NCBI RefSeq assembly: GCF_001462205.1
Contig: NZ_LKIR01000062.1
Coordinates: forward strand, 34,082 to 98,081
Source: Haloparvum sedimenti
Lineage (GTDB): Archaea; Halobacteriota; Halobacteria; Halobacteriales; Haloferacaceae
Direction: 5' to 3'
DNA length: 64,000 nt
The notes below the pieces were generated by a model that saw nothing but the letters and a program-made list of their open reading frames with translations, was not told where the DNA came from and did not search any database. The translations under genes were made by a program, and so were the position numbers. Position 1 is the stretch's first letter, and every line of letters begins with the position of its first letter. Shown one piece after another: positions 1-8,967 of this stretch.

Positions 1-428
1 AGACCGAGGTCGAGGGGCTGACCGTCACCGCCGTGAACACGGGCGTCCCGCATGCGGTCGCGTTCGTCGAGGACGTGGACGCACACGACCTCGCGGCGGT
101 CGCGGAGCCGGTCCGTCACGCGGCGATCTTCCCCGAGGGCACGAACGTCAACCTCGCGTCGCCGGCCGGCGAGACGGAGGAGGGGGTCCCGGTGTTCGCG
201 CAGCGCACGTTCGAGCGCGGCGTCGAGGACGAGACGCGATCCTGCGGGACCGGCGGCGTGGCCATCGGCGCGGCCGCGGTCCACACGGGCCGCGTCGACG
301 GCGAGGAGGTCCACACCACCCCGCCCGGCGGTCGGCTGGAAGTGACGGTCCCGGACGACGCCCCGGCGTGGCTGGCCGGTCCCGTCGAGGTGGAGTACGA
401 AGGGACGCTCCCCGCCGATCCGCGATGA
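1..428 (+). CDS. dapF: Diaminopimelate epimerase, C-terminal part (5' end outside window)
   Basis: DapF interconverts LL- and meso-diaminopimelate in lysine biosynthesis. About 141 residues are visible, in the frame beginning at base 3. The second catalytic cysteine is present in RSCGTGGVAIGAA, and the upstream VPHAVAFVEDVD and FPEGTNVNLA stretches match the C-terminal lobe of the family. The first catalytic cysteine lies before the window. The TGA stop overlaps the ATG of the next gene (ATGA), so translation is probably coupled to the dapE-like gene. The partial state is only the window edge; nothing suggests a broken gene. Confidence 0.93.
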   Translation, partial: TEVEGLTVTAVNTGVPHAVAFVEDVDAHDLAAVAEPVRHAAIFPEGTNVNLASPAGETEEGVPVFAQRTFERGVEDETRSCGTGGVAIGAAAVHTGRVDGEEVHTTPPGGRLEVTVPDDAPAWLAGPVEVEYEGTLPADPR

Positions 429-1675
429 CCGGACCTCCGGACGGAGTCGGACCGGTCGACGTGGCCGACCTCGACGCGTCTCCTCCGACCGATCCCGAGG
501 CCTACGACCCCGTCTCGTTCCTCGTCGAAATGGTGCGGCTTCCGTGCCACGAGGACGTGACGGATGCACGAGACCTGCTGGTCGCGACGCTCGCGGAACA
601 CGGCGTCGACGCCGCGGTTGACGACGCCGGAAACGTCCTCGCCACGCGAACGCCCCCTGGAGAGTCTGCGGACGCCGACCCCCACGTCGTCCTGAACACG
701 CACCTCGACACGGTCTCGCCCGACGTGCCCTTCGAGCGCGACCGTGACGCGGTCGTTGAGGACGAGGCGGGCGTGGACGTGATCCGCGGGCGGGGCGCCT
801 GCGACGCGAAAGGACCGCTCGCGGCGCTGGTGGGAGGGTTTCTGTCCGCCGATGTCGACCGCGGTCGGCTCACGCTCGCGATCACGCCCGACGAAGAGGT
901 GCTCTCGCTCGGTGCCGCGGCGCTGACGGGGAAGCTGTCGGGCACCGCGGACGCGCTCGACGGCGACCTGTTTCTGGTCGGGGAGCCGACCGGGCTGGAT
1001 GTCTGCACCGCCGCCAAGGGGCGCTTCGAGGGGACGGTCGAACTCGCCGGCGAGAACGCCCACGCCGCCGAGTTCGCGGGCGTCAACGCCGTCGCGGCCG
1101 CGGAGGACGCGCTCGCGGCGATCCGGACCTTCGACGCGGACGCCGAGGCGCACCCACAGCTCGGCCCGCCGAAGCTCACGCCGACCGCCATCGAGGGCGG
1201 CGGCGCGACGAACCAGGTGCCGGACCGGTGTGCGGTGACGGTCGACCGGCGGAGCGTGCCCCCCGAATCCGTGGGTGGGTTCCGAGACGAGCTCGAAGCG
1301 GACGTGCGCGCGGCGGTCGACGACGCCGTGGGCGTCGCGGTGTCGCTAACCGAGCGCGACTCGCCGTTCCTGGAGGCGTTCGCCACCGACCCCGACCACC
1401 GACTCCCTCGGACGCTCCGGCAGGCCGTCGACGGCACTCGGCCCGCGGGCGCCGCCGCCGAGCGCGGCGCGGAGGCTCGCCCCTTCTCCGCGGCGACCGA
1501 AGCCTCGTACTTCGCGCCCGCCCCGACGGTCGTCTTCGGCCCCGGCGACCTCGCTGACGGCGACGGTGCGGTCGCGCACGCCGAGCGCGAGTACGTCCGC
1601 GTCCGCGAGGTCGAGTGGGCGACCGCGGCGGTCGAACGCGCGCTCTCGGCCCTGCTGGGACCGGTGGAGGCGTAG
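425..1675 (+). CDS. dapE: Succinyl-diaminopimelate desuccinylase-like M20 peptidase
   Basis: M20-family di-metal amidohydrolase of 416 residues, expected to hydrolyse N-succinyl-diaminopimelate. Metal-site motifs are visible: NTHLDTV with His93, GRGACDAKGP with Asp127, and TPDEE around residues 155-158. A dimerisation (lid) domain follows, about residues 205-310. I chose the ATG inside the preceding stop codon because it gives a 4-base ATGA overlap with dapF and removes an unlikely upstream extension. Position directly behind dapF supports a diaminopimelate role. Family members also include acetyl-lysine deacetylases and carboxypeptidases, so substrate rests on context. Confidence 0.88.
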   Translation: MTGPPDGVGPVDVADLDASPPTDPEAYDPVSFLVEMVRLPCHEDVTDARDLLVATLAEHGVDAAVDDAGNVLATRTPPGESADADPHVVLNTHLDTVSPDVPFERDRDAVVEDEAGVDVIRGRGACDAKGPLAALVGGFLSADVDRGRLTLAITPDEEVLSLGAAALTGKLSGTADALDGDLFLVGEPTGLDVCTAAKGRFEGTVELAGENAHAAEFAGVNAVAAAEDALAAIRTFDADAEAHPQLGPPKLTPTAIEGGGATNQVPDRCAVTVDRRSVPPESVGGFRDELEADVRAAVDDAVGVAVSLTERDSPFLEAFATDPDHRLPRTLRQAVDGTRPAGAAAERGAEARPFSAATEASYFAPAPTVVFGPGDLADGDGAVAHAEREYVRVREVEWATAAVERALSALLGPVEA

Positions 1676-1678
1676 TCG

Positions 1679-1740
1679 GGTTTTACGACCGGCCGTGCTT
1701 CTGCCTTTTTTGTCACCGGCCGTGCTGAGGCCGTTTTTCT
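1679..1740 (+). terminator. T-rich terminators after dapE
   Basis: Just after the dapE stop are a TTTT, a run of six T and a run of five T, with a 12-base direct repeat (ACCGGCCGTGCT) between them. Archaeal RNA polymerase terminates on U-tracts, so this is a plausible multi-site terminator for the dap operon. Confidence 0.5.
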
Positions 1741-1791
1741 GCCGCGGCGTCGCGTGACCGCACTTTTGAGACCCCCCGCCGATGGACGACC

Positions 1792-2451
1792 ATGTACCGC
1801 GACCTCTCGCACCCCCTCCGGACGGGCGCGCCGACCTACCCCGGCGACCCGGACGTGTCGGTCGAGCCGGCCGCGACCCACGAGGCGGACGGTTACTCGG
1901 TTCACTCGGTCGAGCTCGGCAGCCACGCCGGCACCCACGTCGACGCGCCGCGACACACCGAACCCGACGGCGCGACGCTCGACGACGGCGGGGTCGGCGA
2001 GTGGGTGTTCGACGCGCGCCTCCTCGACCTGACGCCGTGTGAGGCCCGGGAGGGGATCGAACCGGCCGCGTTCCCCGACGACCTCGACCCCGAGATCGAC
2101 CTGCTCGTCGTCCGCACCGGCTGGGCCAATGCGTGGGGAACCGACGCCTACCGCGACCACCCGTTTCTGACCCCCGCGTTCGCGGAGCGATGCGTCGACG
2201 CGGGCGTCGGTGTCGGTATCGACGCGTTCGGTCCCGACCCGACCGCGCCCGCGGAGCCGACCGACCACGAGCCCGGCGACGAGCCGACTGGCTTCCCCGC
2301 CCACCACGCGCTGCTCGGCGCGGACCGGCCGATAGTCGAGAACCTGCGGAACCTCGCCGGCCTGCCCGACCGGTTCACCGTCTACGCTTTCCCGCTCCCG
2401 CTCGCGGAGGGCGACGGCGCCCCGGCACGAGTGGTCGCGGAGACACGGTAG
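1792..2451 (+). CDS. Cyclase-family (kynurenine formamidase-like) metal hydrolase
   Basis: 219 residues of the cyclase/kynurenine formamidase fold, metal-dependent amide or ester hydrolases. The family signature SHAGTHVDAPRH at residues 44-55 carries the metal-binding His and Asp residues, and the N-terminal DLSHPLRTGAPTYPGDP is also typical. No tryptophan-degradation genes are nearby, so the substrate is not known. The gene follows the dap genes by 116 bases containing likely terminators, so it is probably its own unit, and it converges with the next gene on the minus strand. Confidence 0.82.
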   Translation: MYRDLSHPLRTGAPTYPGDPDVSVEPAATHEADGYSVHSVELGSHAGTHVDAPRHTEPDGATLDDGGVGEWVFDARLLDLTPCEAREGIEPAAFPDDLDPEIDLLVVRTGWANAWGTDAYRDHPFLTPAFAERCVDAGVGVGIDAFGPDPTAPAEPTDHEPGDEPTGFPAHHALLGADRPIVENLRNLAGLPDRFTVYAFPLPLAEGDGAPARVVAETR

Positions 2452-2490
2452 GCGGTCGGGCTCTGGCTCCGGTCACCGCCTCCGATGCGG

Positions 2491-3444
2491 TCAGTATCGC
2501 CGGCGTGCGCCGACCGCGAGGATGCAGCCGATCGCGAGCGTCCCGGCGCCGAGGAACCCCGCCGCCAGCAGCGCGTCCCCGGAGAGGGACCCGCCGCCCG
2601 GGACGCCGACGCCGTCATCGTCGTCCGAACCCGTTCCCGACGGTTCGTAGTGGTAGTTCGGGTGAATGGGCTCGTACGTCCGGTTCTTCACGGTGAGGTT
2701 GCCCTCGGGTTCGCCCGCGAACTCGACCATGTCGAGGCTGTCGTTCATGTCCGAGTAGTCGTTCGTGTACAGCCGAACTTCCCCGCGGACGACCGCGTCC
2801 GGCGGCTCGTTCAACTCGATGACCGCGGTCCCCGTCTCGTTGGGCCTCGCCTCCGGCCGTCCGACCGCGTTCCCGGTCTCCTCCGTCGAGACGACGACGT
2901 GCTGGCGATGCGCGTGCGGAGTCGGGTTCTCGACCGTGACGTGGAGTTCCGTCCGCGGATCCGCGGCCGTCCCGTTCGCCACGAGGTCGACGTTCGTTAT
3001 CTGCGGGAGCGGCATGTCGTCCGCGTCCGCGGCCGTGGGCGTGGCGTTGTAGGTGTGCTGGATGGTTGGGCCGAAGGTTCCGACTTTTACCGTTTGCTGA
3101 TGTTCGGAGGGGTCCTGCATAACCGCGAGATCGAAGGTCCAATACCCGGTTTCCCCCGGTTGGAGGTCCTCGCCGACATGCCGGATCGTCGTTCTGACGA
3201 CCTGAAGTGCGAATGACGCCTCCCGGGTTTGTCTATTGAGGTTCAGTGACGAGACCTCCAACGTCATGTTCGAGTAGAAGTCAGCGGTGATCTGGAAGCC
3301 CCGTTCCGTTTGTATCGTCTCCGAGTGGACGATCTCTCCTCCCTCGTTGGCTCCGTTCCCTTCATCCGCCAGTCCAGGTGCTGCCATTGTACCGATCGTT
3401 CCGATCAGTAACATCCCGATGAGCAGCACTCGTCCGTCGATCAT
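2491..3444 (-). CDS. Secreted, C-terminally anchored surface protein
   Basis: 317 residues, family not recognised. The start is the ATG overlapping the stop of the upstream PKD protein (ATGA), which also puts a clean signal peptide (GRVLLIGMLLIGTIGTMAA) at the N-terminus. The exported part is acidic with many N-x-S/T sequons, then an Asp-rich spacer (GSDDDDGVGVPGGG), a hydrophobic segment and a final RRRY: the layout of a protein facing outward and held by one C-terminal membrane helix. Coupling to the PKD gene suggests the two form a cell-envelope unit. Function is not evident. Confidence 0.8.
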   Translation of the reverse strand: MIDGRVLLIGMLLIGTIGTMAAPGLADEGNGANEGGEIVHSETIQTERGFQITADFYSNMTLEVSSLNLNRQTREASFALQVVRTTIRHVGEDLQPGETGYWTFDLAVMQDPSEHQQTVKVGTFGPTIQHTYNATPTAADADDMPLPQITNVDLVANGTAADPRTELHVTVENPTPHAHRQHVVVSTEETGNAVGRPEARPNETGTAVIELNEPPDAVVRGEVRLYTNDYSDMNDSLDMVEFAGEPEGNLTVKNRTYEPIHPNYHYEPSGTGSDDDDGVGVPGGGSLSGDALLAAGFLGAGTLAIGCILAVGARRRY

Positions 3445-6400
3445 TTCACACCACATCCCGCGCCACGGCAATCGTCTCGCTCCGCCGGATCGCGGTTTCT
3501 GAAGCGCTCTATCATCTCTCGCTCCGAGACAAATCCTTCTTCGACTATCGTTTGTTTGAACACATCGACCTTTCGGATGTTTCTTTCGACCGCGTCGGTA
3601 CCGGGCGAGTAGTACACGGTGTCACCTTCGACCGTTAGTTCGGACTGAGTGACCGTCTCCGGATCAGCTACTTCATCCGTCGTCTCCGAACGCGTTCCGA
3701 CCTGTTTTCGCAACGTCCACGTGGTCGACGTGGTTGTTCGACCGACTCGGTACTCATCACTCCTGACGTGGTTGTCCACCACCAGACGGTCGGAGGTCTC
3801 CATGTAGTCTCGCCACTCCGAGATGCTCGGTCGAACGACAACCTGCTTACTCGCCACGTACGTGTACTCGGTGACCGTCGTGGTCTCCGTTTCTTTGTGC
3901 TGGTACTCCGTCTCAGTCACTCGGTCACGAACCTTGACCGAGCGGGAAGATCCACTCCGACGATCCCAGGGACTGTAAGCGTGTGACGACCAGTACGTCC
4001 CCCCATACCTGCTTCGATACTGATATTCTGTCCGATACTCCGCGGACTGGATCGTTCGCGTCCGCTGCCGGCCGGTGTATCCAGAGGAGATCGACGATCG
4101 CCACTCGTACGATGTCGTCACTTTTTGCCGCCTCGTCGAGGTTCGTCCCGACTTATGCCACCCGTCAGATCGGCGGACGAAATGGCGTCGCATGAGTGAA
4201 CTATCGAACTCTTTACTCTTCGTTTCAATAATTGCATCCTGTTCGTGGTGGCGCTGGATCGTGTAGACCGTGTTCTGCTTCGTCTCGGTTACTGAGTATC
4301 CACGATCCTGACTCGCGCTCTTCAGATGCTCGGACGAGACAGACACCTCGTCGTACACCGGGGATTCCACCTCGTAGCGCGAATCCGTCACGTCGATGTT
4401 GTAATAGAACTTTCCAGTTCTGCTGAGTGTCGGGAGAGGTAATCTGAAGCTCCGTTCCGTTTGCTCTGGATGTTCTGCATTATACACGCGTAGGGCAACG
4501 GGATCGTTTAGATAGGATCCCAGAGTAGTTTCGATGTCCCCGATCCAGCGGTTTTCCTGTTCTGCCGGGTCTTTTGTCGTCTCGACCTGACCAGGGCCAT
4601 TGATCAGTTCAAATCGAACGTCCGCTTTTTCGAAGTTCTCTTCCTTCAAATAGAATTGTTCTGTTTTGAAGCTCAGACCGAGTGTCTCGTAGGGATCGTA
4701 CTCCGTTTGACTGTGCGTAATCAGGTCGATTGTCGGCGAATAGTACTCGTCCAGCGTCGTCGTTTTTCTGACCTCTTGGTCGTGTCCGTCAGTGATCGAG
4801 AGGGTGATCGTGCTTTTGACGTTTTTTACGCTAGATGAGAATACGGGGCTTTCCTCGACGAGGTCAGGTAACCACGTGAATGCGAGTTCCGTCCCGTCCG
4901 GGTCGAATGAATCACTAGCGTCGATTACGATCCGGGGAACGTGGTTGTTCTTTTCGTGCTCAACGTGGACATTCAACCTTGCTTCGGGTTTACTTTCGAC
5001 GACGTCAATGTATGTCACATCATTATCGACGACGAGATTCTGCCGCCGATCAAGGAGCAGAAGCTCCTCCTCGACCTGGTAGAGATATGGTGATGTGTAG
5101 GCGACGTTGATGGTCTTAACGAGGGTTTCATTCGATATTTCTTTTGTATCGACATTCAATTCTTTCTCATTTTCTCTTTGGTATCTGGTCTCCATCCCGA
5201 CCCCCTCAATCGGGTAGCCGTTCAGGTCCACGGTCACCTTCATCGTCGCGGTGTAGCGTTCGGGGTCGATTCGCTCGTGGTAGGAGTCGACCGGCGTGTT
5301 CAGGACCTCGATCGACTCGATATGCGGGATGCCGGCGACTTCGACGGTCTCCGTGACGCGAACGGTTTGCCCGTAGGTGTCGGTCGCGACCGCGGTCACC
5401 TCGTATTCGGTGTTGTCCTGGAGCCCGTCCGCGCGGAACTCCGACTCGTGGCGCCGGACGCCTCGCCGCGTCGCGCGCTCGACCAGTTCGCCGTCGATGA
5501 ACACCTCCACGGAGCGGAGCGCGTTCAGGTCGTCCTCCGCGACGACTGCGCCGCTGATGGTCCCGTCATAGCCGTCGAGGTCGCGGAGCCGGAGGTCGAC
5601 CGGCGGCTTCGCGACCACCTCGCGGGTCCCGTCCGCGAACGTCGCCACGCGCTTGCTCCCGTCGCGGTACTCGACGAGCGCGGAGAGCCGGTGGCGGCCG
5701 GGCTCCCACGTTCGGCGGAGCGTCTCGCCGGTCGCGACCGGCTCGCCGTCGACGCGCCAGGTGACCGCGGCGACGGCCGCGCCACCGCCGGAGTCGACCG
5801 AATACGTCGCAGTGAGCGGTTCCTCCTCGAACACCTCCTGTGGACCGTGGATCGTCGGGTCCTCTGTCGCCGCGGTACCGCCGTACCAGCCGGAGCGGTC
5901 GTTCGCCTCCTCCGGCTCCGTAACCGAGACCGTCCGGTCGTCGCTCGCCGACTGGTCGGCGGCGTCGAGAACCGTCACGTCGACGGTTCGGGGATCGAGC
6001 GTGGTGATGGTGCGGTTCAGGGTGGCTTCGGCTCCCGGCCGGTGCTCGGTCTCGACGACCTCCCCGTCGACTCGCCAGACGACGCGGTCGATGGGCGCGT
6101 CGCCCGGCTCGATCGCGGCCGTGAAGGCGGCGGTGTCGCCGACCGACACCGCCGACGGGCCCTCGAGCGCGACCGCGGGCGGGTCCCCCTCGGAGACGCG
6201 GACGTGGAGCGTGTCGCTGGCCGTCCGCCCCGCGTCGTCGGTCACGGTGAGCGTCACGTCGTAGGTCCCTATCGCGGCCGCCTCGAAGGCCGGCGTTCGG
6301 CCGGTCGGCGTCGCGACCGTGGTACCGTTCGGAGCCATAACCTCCCACTCGTAGGCGACGATCTCACCGTCCGGCGCGTGCGATCCGCCACCGTCGAGGT

Positions 6401-6533
6401 ACACGGTCGTCCCCTGTGAGACCGACTGGTCCAGACCGGCGTCGGCCAGTGGCGCTTCGGCGTCGGCCGCTCCCGCGAGCGGAACGCCGAGAAACAGACA
6501 CACGAATAGCAGTGCGAGCGCGTACCGTCTCAT
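3441..6533 (-). CDS. Large secreted PKD-domain protein, chimeric composition
   Basis: 1030 residues with a signal peptide (LALLFVCLFLGVPLAGA). Residues about 25-115 are a PKD domain (ADAGLDQSVSQGTTVYLDGG, YEWEV, DVTLTVTDDAG), followed by more Ig/PKD-like repeats to about 440. After that the protein changes: it becomes rich in Ser, Thr, Tyr, Arg and Lys with repetitive beta-type stretches (YRTEYQYRSRYGG, VTETEYQHKETETTTVTEY) and is far less acidic than normal for a halophile. The DNA for this part (about 3450-5200) has visibly lower GC than its surroundings. No membrane anchor is seen, but the coupled downstream protein has one. An adhesin or S-layer-associated role is only a guess. Confidence 0.8.
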   Translation of the reverse strand: MRRYALALLFVCLFLGVPLAGAADAEAPLADAGLDQSVSQGTTVYLDGGGSHAPDGEIVAYEWEVMAPNGTTVATPTGRTPAFEAAAIGTYDVTLTVTDDAGRTASDTLHVRVSEGDPPAVALEGPSAVSVGDTAAFTAAIEPGDAPIDRVVWRVDGEVVETEHRPGAEATLNRTITTLDPRTVDVTVLDAADQSASDDRTVSVTEPEEANDRSGWYGGTAATEDPTIHGPQEVFEEEPLTATYSVDSGGGAAVAAVTWRVDGEPVATGETLRRTWEPGRHRLSALVEYRDGSKRVATFADGTREVVAKPPVDLRLRDLDGYDGTISGAVVAEDDLNALRSVEVFIDGELVERATRRGVRRHESEFRADGLQDNTEYEVTAVATDTYGQTVRVTETVEVAGIPHIESIEVLNTPVDSYHERIDPERYTATMKVTVDLNGYPIEGVGMETRYQRENEKELNVDTKEISNETLVKTINVAYTSPYLYQVEEELLLLDRRQNLVVDNDVTYIDVVESKPEARLNVHVEHEKNNHVPRIVIDASDSFDPDGTELAFTWLPDLVEESPVFSSSVKNVKSTITLSITDGHDQEVRKTTTLDEYYSPTIDLITHSQTEYDPYETLGLSFKTEQFYLKEENFEKADVRFELINGPGQVETTKDPAEQENRWIGDIETTLGSYLNDPVALRVYNAEHPEQTERSFRLPLPTLSRTGKFYYNIDVTDSRYEVESPVYDEVSVSSEHLKSASQDRGYSVTETKQNTVYTIQRHHEQDAIIETKSKEFDSSLMRRHFVRRSDGWHKSGRTSTRRQKVTTSYEWRSSISSGYTGRQRTRTIQSAEYRTEYQYRSRYGGTYWSSHAYSPWDRRSGSSRSVKVRDRVTETEYQHKETETTTVTEYTYVASKQVVVRPSISEWRDYMETSDRLVVDNHVRSDEYRVGRTTTSTTWTLRKQVGTRSETTDEVADPETVTQSELTVEGDTVYYSPGTDAVERNIRKVDVFKQTIVEEGFVSEREMIERFRNRDPAERDDCRGAGCGVK

Positions 6534-6651
6534 TCAGTCGAGGAATCATAATCTCTCTTTCTGAGTTAAGTGTTCGGATCTATGGGTCGAATTATCTCTG
6601 ATAATTTTGTGTTTAATGTCCTCGGAACGCGGATCGATGGAGAAGCCCGAC

Positions 6652-6659
6652 AGTTATAC
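6652..6659 (+). promoter_or_regulatory. Probable TATA box for the SDR gene
   Basis: GTTATACC ends 24 bases before the GTG start at 6683. This spacing would put transcription at or near the start codon (leaderless mRNA, common in haloarchaea), and it supports that GTG as the true start. Confidence 0.4.
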
Positions 6660-6682
6660 CCTCCGCGCCCGACGCCGGAAAC

Positions 6683-7519
6683 GTGCAGAAGACCGTACTC
6701 ATCACCGGCTGTTCCTCGGGTATCGGCCGCGCGACGGCGCGGGCGTTCAACGACGAGGGCTGGACGGTGTACGCGACCGCACGGAACCCCGCGGACGCAC
6801 AGACGCTCGGGGACGAGGGCTGCGAGCTCGCGACGCTCGACGTGACGGACCAGGCGGACGTCGACCGCGTCGTGGACCGGATCCTCGACGAGGAGGGGGC
6901 CATCGATTGTCTGGTCAACAACGCCGGATACGGCCAGTTCGGCCCGCTGGAGGACGTGCCGACGGAGAAGGTCCACGAGCAGTTCGACGTGAACGTGTAC
7001 GGTCCTCATCGGCTCATCAGGGCCGTCCTCCCGCACATGCGCCGCGAGCGCGAGGGGACGATCGTCAACCTCTCGTCGGTCGCCGGACGCGTCGCGTTCC
7101 CCGGCGGGGGCGTCTACAGCGGTTCGAAGTTCGCGGTCGAGGCGATGTCCGACGCGCTGCGCGGCGAGGTATCCGAGTACGGCATCGACGTGGTCGTCGT
7201 CGAGCCCGGTCCGGTTCGGACGAAGTTCAGTGACCGCGCGGAGCGTGAGGCTGAGGACGACGAGGACGGGGTGGACCGGTCCGGCGCGTACGAGGACCTC
7301 TACGATGTCTTCGACGACGCGCAGCTGATCGGCGGGGACGGCCCGGGCTCCGTCGAGCCCGAACTCGTCGCGGCCGAGATCCTCAACGCGGCGAGCGCCA
7401 CGAAGCCGCCCGCACGGGTCCAGCCCGGGACGGCCGCCCGGGTCGGCGTGCTGGCGCGGTTCCTCCCCGACGCGGTACGCGACAAGGGGTACGAACTGCT
7501 CGCGAAGCTGACGCGGTGA
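6683..7519 (+). CDS. Short-chain dehydrogenase/reductase
   Basis: 278 residues of the classical SDR family. The nucleotide-binding motif TGCSSGIG is at residues 8-15, followed by NNAGYG, catalytic Ser in NLSSVAG and YSGSK with the Tyr and Lys. A C-terminal extension of about 60 residues (substrate lid) resembles SDRs acting on retinol- or steroid-like hydrophobic substrates. GTG start chosen because QKTVLITGCSSGIG begins the fold at once and a TATA-like box sits at the right distance. Substrate unknown; it converges with nreA. Confidence 0.85.
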   Translation: MQKTVLITGCSSGIGRATARAFNDEGWTVYATARNPADAQTLGDEGCELATLDVTDQADVDRVVDRILDEEGAIDCLVNNAGYGQFGPLEDVPTEKVHEQFDVNVYGPHRLIRAVLPHMRREREGTIVNLSSVAGRVAFPGGGVYSGSKFAVEAMSDALRGEVSEYGIDVVVVEPGPVRTKFSDRAEREAEDDEDGVDRSGAYEDLYDVFDDAQLIGGDGPGSVEPELVAAEILNAASATKPPARVQPGTAARVGVLARFLPDAVRDKGYELLAKLTR

Positions 7520-7549
7520 GCGGGGCCGTTCCGGGAGACGCGGGCTGGG

Positions 7550-8809
7550 TCAGCCGAGGAAGTCCGCGATGTTCGTCTGCAGCCCCGCGGCCATCGTCGA
7601 CTTGCGCCGGAGTCGCGAGAGGGGGACCGGGAGGTGGTCCGCGACCCCGCGGACGGCCTCACCGAACGTCTCCGCTTCCCCGAACTCCCCCTCGAAGGCG
7701 TTCCTGACGGCCTCGCGGACCTGCCAGACGCCGACGGGGCCCCAGTATGCGTCGGAGACGTGTCTGAGGACGAGAACCTTCGCCTGCCGACCGCGGTCGG
7801 AGAGGTGCTCCAGCACGCCGAGCCGCGCGGCGTAGTACGCGCCCGCGGTCTCGTCGACGTAGCCCGTCCGCCCCTCGCGGCCCTCGTGGGCGGCGGCGAG
7901 GTAGATGCCGGCCTCCGGGTCGGGGTTCCAGACGGAACCGGGGGCCTTCATCTCGACGAGTTCGTACTCCCACTCGCCGGGGGCCAGTACCACCCAGAAG
8001 GCGTTCCCGAGGTACTCGTTGCGGTGGACCTCGACCGAGTCGACCGAGGGCGCGTCCCGGATCGTTCCGCGGAGGTACTGGCCGACCGTGTCGTCGACCG
8101 CGGTGATCGACCAGCGCGTCGGGACGAGCCGCCGGTTCTCCCCCTGTCCGAGCGCGCCCGCCGAGAGGATGGAGTTGATCTCGTACACGTCGAACCCCCG
8201 GCGGTAGAGGTACGTCATCGCCCCCTGCGCGCGCCAGTCGTCGTCCTCCAGCGTCTTCTCGACCGGCCGCGGGACGTGCGGGTTCTCGCCGAGCGACGCG
8301 TCGCGAGCGCGGGCACGCGGTCCGACCGGCGCGCCCACGTCGTCGATGTCCACGTCCAGATCCGGCTTCGAGTCGAGCCCGATCTCCACGTCGACGGGTC
8401 GGTCCGCGATGGCGACCTCGCGCTGGGTACCGAGCCAGCCATCCCACGCGTCGTGGACGTTGTCGACCTCGGCGGTCCGGTTTGAGTTGAGGAGCCCGGA
8501 GCGACGCTCGAACACGTCGCCGATGGAGACTCCCTCGTCGTACCAGTCGCCGGAGGTGCGGAACCGCTCGGCTTGCTCCTCGCGGCCGACCGGCGACAGG
8601 ATGCCCGTCGAGACGTTCGGGTAGTTCGAGCGCCCGACGAAGATGGACGGCGAGACGGAGCCGACCAGCGAGTCGCCGGAGAGCGCGTCGTCGAACCGGT
8701 CCTGAAACGTCTCGAGGTGGTCGAGCACGCCGTAGTCCTTCTCTTGGGCGAGGCGGCGGCGCTCGGCGCGCTCGTTCCGCTCGAACTCCACGAACTCGTC
8801 GAGCCGCAT
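7550..8809 (-). CDS. nreA: DNA repair protein NreA
   Basis: 419-residue archaeal NreA, shown in Haloferax to act in repair of DNA damage through PCNA. Family hallmarks are visible: N-terminal SVSPSIFVGRSNYPNVSTG, central NPHVPRPVEKTLEDDDW, GAMTYLYRRGFDVYEIN and LSAGALGQGENRRLVPTRWS, and a long C-terminal domain. The last residues, QTNIADFLG, form a PIP box (Q-x-x-I-x-x-F-L) for the sliding clamp. I placed the start at MRLDEFVEFERNE, which matches the known N-terminus. It is divergent from metG. Confidence 0.95.
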   Translation of the reverse strand: MRLDEFVEFERNERAERRRLAQEKDYGVLDHLETFQDRFDDALSGDSLVGSVSPSIFVGRSNYPNVSTGILSPVGREEQAERFRTSGDWYDEGVSIGDVFERRSGLLNSNRTAEVDNVHDAWDGWLGTQREVAIADRPVDVEIGLDSKPDLDVDIDDVGAPVGPRARARDASLGENPHVPRPVEKTLEDDDWRAQGAMTYLYRRGFDVYEINSILSAGALGQGENRRLVPTRWSITAVDDTVGQYLRGTIRDAPSVDSVEVHRNEYLGNAFWVVLAPGEWEYELVEMKAPGSVWNPDPEAGIYLAAAHEGREGRTGYVDETAGAYYAARLGVLEHLSDRGRQAKVLVLRHVSDAYWGPVGVWQVREAVRNAFEGEFGEAETFGEAVRGVADHLPVPLSRLRRKSTMAAGLQTNIADFLG

Positions 8810-8967
8810 TCTGTTTCGGCTACGGCGGCAATGGGTTTGAACGTTGCCCGCGCGGGTTCGCGTGTGGGTGCGTGCGGCGACCCGAGAAACGGCCGGTTTC
8901 GACCGCGGCGAGGGACGCGCGGAACCAGCGGGCTTTTGCCCCGCTTGCCCGAGGACACACACGAGCA

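Noticed and set aside
502..2307. A 600-codon minus-strand open frame opposite dapE
   Set aside because: Shadow of dapE and the cyclase gene: low-complexity Arg/Ser/Ala composition and no recognisable motif.
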